This document shows, in pieces, positions 56,622-64,000 of a stretch of 64,000 nt of DNA. The notes under the pieces were generated by a model. It was given only the letters and a program-made list of their open reading frames with translations. It did not search any database and was not told the origin of the DNA. Numbering within the stretch: the first letter of the stretch is position 1; the number at the start of each line of letters is the position of its first letter. The translations under genes and the position numbers were made by a program. The stretch comes from Archangium violaceum (lineage in GTDB: Bacteria > Myxococcota > Myxococcia > Myxococcales > Myxococcaceae). The stretch covers positions 4,305,001 to 4,369,000 of the forward strand of contig NZ_CP069396.1 of assembly GCF_016887565.1 (NCBI RefSeq), written 5' to 3'.

Positions 56622-58460
56622 ATGCAGGCCATGAAATCGACGCTCGATGATGGACGTGCAAGCCATCGGCTGGGCCGCCTGGCGCTGGCTCCGCTGCTCC
56701 TGACCACCACGCTTCACTGCGGCGGCGCGGACGCGTCGCATGCGAACGCTTCCGGCACCGGTGGCGCGGGCGGAGGCTCCGAATGGGTGGGGGGCGCGCT
56801 CGCGGAGCCGGAGTGCTCGCCCGGCACCTCCGGCAATCCCATCGTGGCCGGCTGGTACGCCGATCCAGACATGAAGTTCTACAACGGCGTGTACTGGGTC
56901 TACCCGACGTACTCCGCTCCCTATGACTCGCAGACCTATCTGGACGCCTTCTCGTCCACCGATCTCATCCACTGGACGAAGCACTCCAGGGTGCTGGACA
57001 AGGTGAACGTGTCCTGGGCCACGCGGGCGATCTGGGCGCCGTCGCCCATCTTCCGCAACAACACCTACTACCTCTACTTCGGGGCCAACGACATCCAGAG
57101 CGACGGACAGCTGGGCGGCATCGGTGTCGCGAAGTCCAACAACCCCGGTGGGCCCTACGTCGACGCGCTCGGCCACCCGCTGATCAGCAAGTTCGTCAAC
57201 GGGGCGCAGCCGATCGATCAGAACATCTTCATCGACGATGACGGCCAAGCCTACCTCTATTATGGCGGCTGGGGTCACTGCAACGTCGTCAAGATCAACA
57301 ATGACATGATCAGCCTGGACAGCTCGTCCTTCAAGGAGATCACTCCGTCGGGCTACGTCGAGGGCGCGCTGATGTTCAAGCGCAACGGGAAGTATTACCT
57401 GATGTGGTCCGAGGGGGGATGGACGGGGCCGGACTACCGCGTGTCATATGCCATGGCCAGCTCGCCGCTGGGGCCCTTTCCCAAGGTGGGGACGATCCTC
57501 AGCCAGGACGCGGCCATCGCCACCGGCTCGGGTCACAACACGGTGATCAACGTCCCCGGGACGGACAACTGGTACATCTTCTATCACCGCCGTCCGCTCG
57601 GAGAGACGGACGGGAATCACCGCGTGCTCGCCTACGATCGCATGTATTTCAACAGCGACGGGACGATCAAGCCGGTGGAGATGACCAGCCAGGACAACTT
57701 CTGCGATGGCAACGCGCTGGGCTGGACCACCTACGGCGCGACGTGGACCGTGTCCAACGGCCGGTATGTCACTCAACAGGCACCCGACGCCAAGGCCCTG
57801 TTGAACACAAACTTCGCCGCGCTGTCCTATGAGGCAGACATCACGCCGGGCGCCTCCGGGGACGCTGGGTTGATCTTCCGGGTGAGCAACCCGGGCGCCG
57901 GGCTCGACGCTTACAAGGGTTACTACGCTGGCATCGCCGCGGGTAGCGACAGGGTGGTGCTGGGCAAGGCGGGCGGAGGTACCTGGACCCAGCTCGCGAG
58001 CGCCGCCGTGACGATCGATCCGAACGTCACCTACCACCTCGCGGTCGTGGCCAACGGCGATCGCATCTCGGTCTATCTGAACCGTTCGACGGTCCCCAGC
58101 GTCACGGCCATCGACTCCACGTATACCTCGGGGGCGCTCGGACTCCGGGCCCATGACAGCGCGGCCGCGTTCGACAACGTGAAAGCATCGAAGCCGCCCG
58201 GAGCCATCTTCTACGCGGATGGTGGGTACGGCGGTCTTGGGATCTCGCTGAACGCCGGGAGCTACACGCTCGCGCAGCTCAACGCGGCGGGCATCCCCAA
58301 CGACTGGATGAGCTCGCTCAGGGTCCCCGCCGGTTGGACGGTGCAGGTCTACCAGAACGGCGATTTCACCGGGACGATGTGGAAGTTCACGGCGGATACG
58401 CCGCTGATCCCCCAGGATGCCAACGATAAGATGTCGTCGGTGAAGATCTTCGCGCCGTAG
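56622..58460 (+). CDS. GH43 glycoside hydrolase lipoprotein with crystallin-type C-terminus
   Basis: A 612-residue exported enzyme. A lipobox-type signal (LTTTLHC) is followed by a five-bladed GH43 domain (about 65-355): YADPDMKFYNGVYWVYPT with Asp81/Asp83 at the nucleophile/base site, PIDQNIFIDDDGQAYLYYGG, and YVEGALMFKRNGKYYLMW with the acid Glu247. A jelly-roll domain of the concanavalin type (about 370-525; YEADITPGASGDAGLIF) and a beta/gamma-crystallin-like end (about 530-612; IFYADGGYGGLGISLNAGSY) follow. GH43 enzymes cleave arabinan, xylan or other plant hemicellulose. The crystallin motif may bind calcium. The start is ATG 56622 (ATG 56631 is possible). Confidence 0.85.
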   Translation: MQAMKSTLDDGRASHRLGRLALAPLLLTTTLHCGGADASHANASGTGGAGGGSEWVGGALAEPECSPGTSGNPIVAGWYADPDMKFYNGVYWVYPTYSAPYDSQTYLDAFSSTDLIHWTKHSRVLDKVNVSWATRAIWAPSPIFRNNTYYLYFGANDIQSDGQLGGIGVAKSNNPGGPYVDALGHPLISKFVNGAQPIDQNIFIDDDGQAYLYYGGWGHCNVVKINNDMISLDSSSFKEITPSGYVEGALMFKRNGKYYLMWSEGGWTGPDYRVSYAMASSPLGPFPKVGTILSQDAAIATGSGHNTVINVPGTDNWYIFYHRRPLGETDGNHRVLAYDRMYFNSDGTIKPVEMTSQDNFCDGNALGWTTYGATWTVSNGRYVTQQAPDAKALLNTNFAALSYEADITPGASGDAGLIFRVSNPGAGLDAYKGYYAGIAAGSDRVVLGKAGGGTWTQLASAAVTIDPNVTYHLAVVANGDRISVYLNRSTVPSVTAIDSTYTSGALGLRAHDSAAAFDNVKASKPPGAIFYADGGYGGLGISLNAGSYTLAQLNAAGIPNDWMSSLRVPAGWTVQVYQNGDFTGTMWKFTADTPLIPQDANDKMSSVKIFAP

Positions 58461-58467
58461 TCCTGGC

Positions 58468-59688
58468 TCAGCTCCTCGGGAAGCGCACGTGGAGCGAGCT
58501 GGGCCCGCGATCCTGGAAGTTGGAGCCCTGGTAGTTGTAGGGCCTGCCGGCGAGCTCCCAGCGTGGAAGCGTGAGCAGGGAGCGCAAGGCCTCCTCGACC
58601 TCGATACGGACGAGGGAGGCCCCCGGGCAGTAGTGAGCACCGACCCCGAAGGTCATATGCCGGTTGGGCGCCCGGGTGATGTCGAAGCGATCCGGGTCGG
58701 GGAACACCTCGGGGTCGCGGTTGGCCGCGGCGGTCATCGCGTGGACGAACCGCCCCTTGGGAATGCGCGTGCCGCCGAGCTCCGTGTCCTCCACGCACAG
58801 CCGGTTGATGGACAGGATGGCCGGCTCATGGCGCAGGCTCTCCTCGATGGCGCCCCGGAGGAGTCCCGGGTCCGCCCTCAGCTCGCGCAGCTGCTCGGGG
58901 TGATTCAGGAGCGCGAGGACCGTGTTGGTGAGCTGGTTCGTCGACGTGACGAAGCCCGCGCCGATCATCTGGAAGGACTGGATGACGGCCTCGCCCGCGA
59001 GCTGGGGGTTGCCCTGCTCCCCCGCGATGAACTGGCTGATGAGATCCTCCCCGGGCGCCGCACGGCGCTTCTCGACGAGGTCCCTGAGGTAGGCCACCAT
59101 GTCATTGGAGGTCCGCCGTATGGAGCTCCTCACCTCGTCCGTGCCGACCGCCACTCCCGCGGGCTTGAGCAGGTCCTTGGACCATCTCATGAACCGTGGC
59201 CGATCCGCCTCGGGGAGCGCGAACAGCTCGGCGATGGCATTGATGGCGATGGGCTCCGCGAAGTCCGCGACGACGTCCATCTCCCCCTGGCGCAGTCCCT
59301 TCTCCAGGGTCCCCTTCACGAGCGACGCGAGTCGGGGCCGGAAGCGCTCGAGCGCCGCGGGCGTGAAGCCCTTCATGATGAGCTGACGCAGCAGCGTGTG
59401 GCGGGGCGGATCCTGGAAGAAGACGAGCCGTGACCAGTGCGCGAGCATCTCCTTCGATGCCGCATCCTCTCCCAGCAGCCCGAGGCCCCCCAGCAGCTCG
59501 TTCGCGCGTCGTGAGGAGAAGTGCGGGCTCTTGGCGAGCGACTCGATATCCGTGCCGCGCGTGAGGATGAAGCACTGGAAGGGCTCGAAGAAATAGACGG
59601 GAGCCTGGGTGCGCAACCGCTCGAAAGTGGGGAAGGGGTTGGCGAAGAAGCTCTCGCTCACCAGATCGATACCGGCGCCCGCGCTCAT
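58468..59688 (-). CDS. Cytochrome P450
   Basis: A 406-residue soluble bacterial P450. The heme-thiolate loop is FGVGAHYCPGASL with Cys354, ExxR lies in EESLRHEP, and the meander PDPDRFDITR precedes the loop. The I-helix reads IGAGFVTSTNQLTNTV, where the usual AGxD/E-T is AGFV-T, so the conserved acid that helps O-O bond cleavage is replaced by Val. This may alter chemistry. P450s hydroxylate diverse substrates, often in secondary metabolism. ATG 59688 follows TGGAGAA; the in-frame 73-residue extension upstream was rejected. Its redox partners are not in the window. It diverges from the histidine kinase at 59895 and converges on GH43. Confidence 0.93.
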   Translation of the reverse strand: MSAGAGIDLVSESFFANPFPTFERLRTQAPVYFFEPFQCFILTRGTDIESLAKSPHFSSRRANELLGGLGLLGEDAASKEMLAHWSRLVFFQDPPRHTLLRQLIMKGFTPAALERFRPRLASLVKGTLEKGLRQGEMDVVADFAEPIAINAIAELFALPEADRPRFMRWSKDLLKPAGVAVGTDEVRSSIRRTSNDMVAYLRDLVEKRRAAPGEDLISQFIAGEQGNPQLAGEAVIQSFQMIGAGFVTSTNQLTNTVLALLNHPEQLRELRADPGLLRGAIEESLRHEPAILSINRLCVEDTELGGTRIPKGRFVHAMTAAANRDPEVFPDPDRFDITRAPNRHMTFGVGAHYCPGASLVRIEVEEALRSLLTLPRWELAGRPYNYQGSNFQDRGPSSLHVRFPRS

Positions 59689-59894
59689 CGTTTCTCCAGT
59701 GCTGCGTGGCAAGACGGGCCGGGAAACTAGCGTGGTGGCGGCCCATCCGCACTCCCCGGCTTCGGGGTGACGGACCACATTCCGCTGTTTCCTCTCCGTA
59801 TGGGTGCATGGCTCGCTCCGTGCATTTGGATGCGCACACGCCTCCTGGGGGATGCTGGGGGGGTCAGGAGCAGACCACTCGCGTGCCATCCCCC

Positions 59895-62141
59895 ATGTCA
59901 CATCCATCCAAGTCCCGATCCACCATCTCGCGCCCGACGCTCATCCGCATGGCGGTGCGCATCGGAGTGGTCATCGCCCTGACCACCCTCGTCAGCTACC
60001 TCCACATCCTCCGCACCATCCGCACCGAGAGCCTGGAGCACCTCGCGCGGCATGTCGAGGAGCGCAGCCAACGGGAGCAGGCCATCTTCGTCATCGCGGA
60101 GGACTCCCACGCCCTCATCAAGCAAGCCTTCGAGGAACGGCTCCGGGCCGGAAGCCAGGAGGATCCCACCTTCCGCTTCGACACCCTGTTGGAGCTTCGG
60201 CCCGACGGGACGATTCGCAACCGGCCTCAGGGCTTCGATGGGACACGGATGCCGGGCGTCTGGGTCGCTCCGGGCGTGAATGCCGATACCGGGTTCCGCC
60301 GCAGGCTCCTGGCCGCGTATGACGTGATCGCTCAATACGGGCCCGCCTACCGCACCCGCCACATCAACACCTTCATCTTCCTGACGGAGGGGGTGAACGT
60401 GCTCTACTGGCCGGAGGTCCCCAACTGGACCCAGGACGTCGCGCCCGACTATCCGCTGCTCTCCTTCGAGTACTCCACCATCAGTCGGCCCCAGGAGAAC
60501 CCCCAGCGGCGGATGGCCTGGACCCGCAGCTATAAGGATGACACCTCCGGGAAATGGCTGGTCTCGGCCGTCACTCCGGTGGACCAGGACGGCCAGCACA
60601 TCGCGACGCTCGGCAACGACGTGCTCGTCGATGATCTGCTGTCGCGCACCCTCGTCGACCGCCTGCCCGGCGCGTACAACATCATCTTCCGCGATGATGG
60701 CCAGCTCATCGCCCACCCCGAGATAAAACTGGATGGAGGAACGGTCGGCTACGACATCCTGGCCGACAGACCACCGGAGGGCTCGCGAACAGGGCTCCCC
60801 ACCGCGGAGCAGCAGGCCCATCTGCGGAGCATCTTCGAGGCGGTGAAGGGCCGCGCGTCCGGGCAGACCGTGGTGGAACTGTCCGAGTATGGCGAGTACA
60901 TCGCCGTGGCGCGGATGCAGGGCCCGGGCTGGAACTTCGTCACGGTGCTGCCCGAGCACGTGGTGTCCTCGAAAGCCATCGAGGCCGCGCGCTACGTGCT
61001 GGTGTTCGGCCTCGTGTCGCTGCTCCTGGAGCTGCTCATCATGTATTGGGTGCTCAGGGACCAGATCTCCCGCCCGCTCCGGTCCTTCACCCAGGCCACG
61101 GCACAGGTGGCGGCCGGCGACTTCGGGGTCTCCCTGGAGACCTCACGCGAGGACGAGCTGGGACAGCTGGCCCGGTCCTTCGAGCTGATGGCCGGGGCGG
61201 TCCGGCAGCGCGAGGAGGCCCTGAGGCAGGCCAACGAGGGCCTGGAGCAGCGCGTCGAGGAGCGTACCCGGGAGCTGAAGGACGTCCACCAACAGCTCAT
61301 GCGGACGGCACGGCAGGCGGGCATGGCGGAGATCGCCACCAACGTGCTGCACAACGTGGGCAATGTCCTCAACAGCGTCTACACCTCGGCCCAGCTCACC
61401 CGGGAGCGCATGAGCAAGATGAAGCTCGAGCAGGTGGGCCGGGTGGCTCACATGCTCCAGGAGCGCGAGGGCGAGCTCGCGACCTTCCTGACCCAGGACG
61501 ATCGCGGGCGGCACCTCATCCCCTTCCTGGACAGGTTGGGGCAGAACCTGTTGGACGATCGTGGGGAAATCCTCGAGCTGATCGACGACATCGGCCGATA
61601 CACCGAGCACATCGGCGACATCGTCAAGGTGCAACAGAACCACGCCCGGATGCCACGGCTCCAGGAGCCGGTCAGCCTGGCGGAGTTGGTGGAGGACGCA
61701 CTGCGCTTCACCTCGTCCGACTTCGCCCGCAATCAGGTGAAGGTGGAGCGGCAAATGGCCCCGTTGGCCCCCGTGCTCACCGACAAGCACAAGGTGCTGA
61801 TGATCCTCGTCAACCTGTTCAGCAACGCCAGATACGCCATGGATGGAGTGCCGCCGGAGGAGCGGCGGCTGACCGTGAAGCTGGAGCCCTCCGCCTCCGA
61901 CCGCGTCCGCATCGAGGTGCGAGACAACGGCGTGGGAATCGCACCGGAGCTGTTCACGCGCATCTTCCAGTACGGCTTCACCACGCGCCAGGAGGGCCAT
62001 GGCTTTGGCCTGCACTCCAGCGCGCTGGCGGCCCAGGAGCTGGGCGGCTCGCTGACGGTCCACAGCGAGGGAGTGGGGCAGGGGGCCACCTTCGTGCTGG
62101 AGCTGCCCCTGCTCTCCCCCGGGGGACCTCGAGGTGCGTAG
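59895..62141 (+). CDS. Membrane sensor histidine kinase (Cache-HAMP-HisKA-HATPase)
   Basis: A 748-residue membrane kinase. A first membrane segment (MAVRIGVVIALTTLVSYLHI) and a second near residue 370 (AARYVLVFGLVSLLLELLIM) enclose a periplasmic Cache-like sensor (FRFDTLLELRPDGTI, YKDDTSGKWLVSAVTPVDQD). HAMP (about 395-445), a short coiled coil, and HisKA with His486 in VLHNVGNVLNSVYTSAQL follow. The HATPase has the N-box NLFSNARYAM, G1 DNGVGI, G2 GHGFGLHSS. No response regulator follows, so it is an orphan. The ATG at 59895 begins MSHPSKSRS; the in-frame GTG at 59883 is 12 nt from AGGAG. The gene is divergent from the P450. Confidence 0.9.
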   Translation: MSHPSKSRSTISRPTLIRMAVRIGVVIALTTLVSYLHILRTIRTESLEHLARHVEERSQREQAIFVIAEDSHALIKQAFEERLRAGSQEDPTFRFDTLLELRPDGTIRNRPQGFDGTRMPGVWVAPGVNADTGFRRRLLAAYDVIAQYGPAYRTRHINTFIFLTEGVNVLYWPEVPNWTQDVAPDYPLLSFEYSTISRPQENPQRRMAWTRSYKDDTSGKWLVSAVTPVDQDGQHIATLGNDVLVDDLLSRTLVDRLPGAYNIIFRDDGQLIAHPEIKLDGGTVGYDILADRPPEGSRTGLPTAEQQAHLRSIFEAVKGRASGQTVVELSEYGEYIAVARMQGPGWNFVTVLPEHVVSSKAIEAARYVLVFGLVSLLLELLIMYWVLRDQISRPLRSFTQATAQVAAGDFGVSLETSREDELGQLARSFELMAGAVRQREEALRQANEGLEQRVEERTRELKDVHQQLMRTARQAGMAEIATNVLHNVGNVLNSVYTSAQLTRERMSKMKLEQVGRVAHMLQEREGELATFLTQDDRGRHLIPFLDRLGQNLLDDRGEILELIDDIGRYTEHIGDIVKVQQNHARMPRLQEPVSLAELVEDALRFTSSDFARNQVKVERQMAPLAPVLTDKHKVLMILVNLFSNARYAMDGVPPEERRLTVKLEPSASDRVRIEVRDNGVGIAPELFTRIFQYGFTTRQEGHGFGLHSSALAAQELGGSLTVHSEGVGQGATFVLELPLLSPGGPRGA

Positions 62142-62182
62142 CTTGGATTGCACGCGAGTTGGACGCCCGGTAGAACCCGGGG

Positions 62183-62602
62183 ATGGGTGAAAACAGGGCT
62201 CGTCACACAGGTGGTTGTCTTTGCGGCGCGGTGCGGTACGAAGCCGAGGGTGACCCGTTGTTCGCTGGCTATTGCTACTGCGCCGATTGCCGCAAGGCCT
62301 CCGGTTCGGGGTTCATCCCCTTCATAGGGTTCGCGAGCACCGCGGTTCGCTTCAGCGGCGAGACACGGCAGTTTCGGTCCAAGTCATTCAGGGGCGGTGA
62401 GGCCGTGCGCAATTTCTGTCCCGTCTGCGGCGGGCTCGTGTTCGGGGGAGAGGTTGGCAAGGACGAGTCCCACACGATCTACGCGGGTTCCCTGGACGAT
62501 CCGTCATCCTTTCATCCGAAGATGGCGATCTTCACACGCGACCGTCCGGCCTGGGCGCTGCTGCCGCCGGACTTCACGGCCTTCGACACCATGCCGGAGT
62601 GA
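62183..62602 (+). CDS. GFA family protein (CENP-V/GFA fold)
   Basis: A 139-residue zinc-binding protein: TGGCLCGAVRYEAEGDP, YCYCADCRKASGSGF, then FCPVCGG. The Cys pairs (GCLCG, CYCADC, CPVCG) form the two zinc sites of the GFA/CENP-V fold. Family members were named for S-(hydroxymethyl)glutathione synthase activity, but most, including this type, lack shown activity. It is 41 nt after the sensor kinase and 94 nt before the GH114 gene. Confidence 0.9.
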   Translation: MGENRARHTGGCLCGAVRYEAEGDPLFAGYCYCADCRKASGSGFIPFIGFASTAVRFSGETRQFRSKSFRGGEAVRNFCPVCGGLVFGGEVGKDESHTIYAGSLDDPSSFHPKMAIFTRDRPAWALLPPDFTAFDTMPE

Positions 62603-62696
62603 GTCGGCTGTTCGAGGCTCTGGTCAAGGGTTATTCCAGGATTGCATGGAAGTCGCATCCGTGCGATGGGCGCCCCCACCAACGTTAGGAGGCGTG

Positions 62697-64000
62697 ATGT
62701 CGAGATGGATGCCCTGGCTGACTCCTTGGATTGCCGTTCTCATGTACGGGTGCATGCCCCTGGAGGTGGATGACTCCCAGGAGCCGGGTGCTCAAGAGCG
62801 AGCCCTGGCCGGCATGGAGGTCATCGACTTCTCCTCCGCGAGCACGCTGGCGAACACGGATGCCTCCGGCAAGACCGGAGGCATGACCGTGCTCAAGGCG
62901 AACAGCACGCGGTGCACCGTCGGCGTGTATGCCGATTGCTACGCGGACTACATCGAGTTCAGCTCCTCCTATACGGGCTATCTGTCCTTCAAGCTCTCGA
63001 GCCTCACCCAGGGCGCGCCGACGCCCTCGCAAATCACCAACCTCCAACTGCTGACGAAGTACCAGGGGCCCGCGGCCGCCACGTCCTATTACAAATGGCA
63101 GCTCTACCGGTTCACGACCGCCAGCTGGGTGGACATCACCACCTCGCAGGGGCGCGGGGACTGGGTGTGGACCGCGGCCCTGACGCTCAATCTCCCGAGC
63201 ACCGAGGTGGCTTCTCGCTTCGTCTCGAGCGATGGCGAGATTCGCGCGCGCCTCATCAAGGGCGCGGGGACGGATACCGCGCAGCTCGACAGCCTCCGCC
63301 TCCAGGTGTCGTGGGACAGTGGCTCGACGTGCACCCCCGAGACGGACGCGGCCTTCTGCGCGCGGCTGGGCGGCACCTGTGGCCAGCTGAGTGGCACTGA
63401 CAACTGCGGCCAGGCGCGCACGGTCTCCAGCTGTGGCGTCTGCCAGAGCCCGGCGACGTGTGGGGGCGGCGGCACCCCGAACGTCTGTGGCCAGGGCTCG
63501 ACCTGCACCCGCGCGAGCTTCCCCAAGGGAACCACCTGGATGTGGGACCTGGAGAACAGCACCATTCCCACCAACCTCAACGCCCAGGTCTATGTCGTCG
63601 ACCTCTTCGGCACCTCCAGCGCGAAGATCCAGGAGTACAAGAATGCTGGCAAGAAGGTGGTCTGCTACTTCAGTGCCGGCACGTACGAGAACTGGCGAGG
63701 CGATGCCAACCAGTTCCCGCAGGACACCTATTGCAGCCCTGGCGAGAACTGCGCCCAATCCATCCACATCCTGGGGGACTGGTGCGAGAGCGGTGGGGAC
63801 TGCGAGTGGTGGCTGGACCACCGCAAGCCGGCGGTGCGGACCGTGATGGAGGCCCGCATGCAGCTGGCGCGTGACAAGGGCTGCGATGCGGTCGAGCCGG
63901 ACAACGTCGACGGCTACGCGCACGATTCGAGCATCTCCTGCACCGATCAGGCCTGCTGGGGCCTCACGGCGTCCGACCAGCTCACCTACAACCGCTGGCT
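62697..64000 (+). CDS. GH114 endo-alpha-1,4-polygalactosaminidase-like protein (3' end outside window)
   Basis: Runs off the right edge; 434 codons are visible. A lipobox-like signal (VLMYGC, about Cys19) precedes an N-terminal beta-rich region (IDFSSASTLANTDASGK; carbohydrate-binding type, DNRLK-like) and a Cys-rich linker of about 40 residues. From about 270 the GH114 TIM barrel begins: TTWMWDLENSTIPTNLNAQV, YVVDLFGTSS, KVVCYFSAGTYENWRGD, and CDAVEPDNVDGYAHDS. The family cleaves poly-galactosamine, a component of fungal and bacterial exopolysaccharides. AGGAGG lies 4 nt before ATG 62697. Secretion suits a predator that degrades other organisms' matrices. Confidence 0.85.
   Translation, partial: MSRWMPWLTPWIAVLMYGCMPLEVDDSQEPGAQERALAGMEVIDFSSASTLANTDASGKTGGMTVLKANSTRCTVGVYADCYADYIEFSSSYTGYLSFKLSSLTQGAPTPSQITNLQLLTKYQGPAAATSYYKWQLYRFTTASWVDITTSQGRGDWVWTAALTLNLPSTEVASRFVSSDGEIRARLIKGAGTDTAQLDSLRLQVSWDSGSTCTPETDAAFCARLGGTCGQLSGTDNCGQARTVSSCGVCQSPATCGGGGTPNVCGQGSTCTRASFPKGTTWMWDLENSTIPTNLNAQVYVVDLFGTSSAKIQEYKNAGKKVVCYFSAGTYENWRGDANQFPQDTYCSPGENCAQSIHILGDWCESGGDCEWWLDHRKPAVRTVMEARMQLARDKGCDAVEPDNVDGYAHDSSISCTDQACWGLTASDQLTYNRW

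Noticed and set aside
1-64000. tRNA or rRNA genes
   Set aside because: No T-arm/anticodon-arm set or rRNA conserved block was noticed on either strand by eye. A tRNAscan/Infernal run would be decisive.

Overview
The window reads as a chromosomal segment of a myxobacterium (Myxococcota, probably suborder Cystobacterineae, Archangium/Cystobacter/Hyalangium-like). This rests on very GC-rich DNA with strong third-position GC, and on a family mix typical of that group: DUF4388 response regulators, PEGA proteins and membrane Ser/Thr kinases, MopE-type metal-binding lipoproteins, ELWxxDGT and RCC1 repeat proteins, a DUF2381 remnant, SpoVG, and many secreted hydrolases. The genus is an inference; no rRNA, tRNA, CRISPR array, insertion sequence or prophage was seen.

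Layout. 1-11.3 kb: TPR proteins, a 1200-residue FG-GAP/MopE lipoprotein, a GNAT acetyltransferase, a heme-type pair (TonB receptor plus HmuY lipoprotein) and an RCC1 protein. 11.4-24.4 kb is housekeeping: clpB, a DUF1844 group, a C26 amidotransferase-like hydrolase with a ThiD-like kinase, then on the minus strand spoVG-prs-rplY-pth and rpsF-rpsR-rplI-dnaB. The second group has its own predicted promoter and a leader of about 200 nt. 24.5-26.5 kb is a nucleotide-salvage operon (tdk, UPRTase-like, hpt). 28.1-37.1 kb is a four-gene plus-strand run: a methyltransferase-like domain fused to about 1300 residues of coiled coil, dapF, a receiver/GAF/degenerate-GGDEF protein and a receiver/DUF4388/pseudo-GTPase protein. 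37.3-41.8 kb is a minus-strand group of Ser/Thr kinase, PEGA protein and TonB receptor.

42-46.3 kb looks like accessory DNA. A WYL regulator and VOC protein have codon use unlike their neighbours and are followed by a decayed gene; an ELWxxDGT lipoprotein and a DUF2804 protein come next. 46.4-52.1 kb carries the most notable locus: a class II lanthipeptide synthetase (LanM) followed by a 70-residue mersacidin-type precursor with a 19-residue, three-cysteine, proline-rich core. It has a predicted promoter, an operator-like inverted repeat and a clean intrinsic terminator, and an M4 metalloprotease gene lies just downstream. No LanT transporter/protease is present in the window. 52.1-64 kb holds a ricin-lectin exoprotein, two histidine kinases, a GH43 lipoprotein, a cytochrome P450 with an atypical I-helix, a GFA-family protein and the start of a GH114 glycosidase cut by the window edge.

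Three gene remnants (an M4 peptidase piece near 6.2 kb, a DUF2381 tail near 37.2 kb and an unknown gene near 43.3 kb) show decay of paralogous families in intergenic DNA. Starts were reassigned wherever a Shine-Dalgarno site, signal peptide or family alignment favoured an internal codon over the longest frame.
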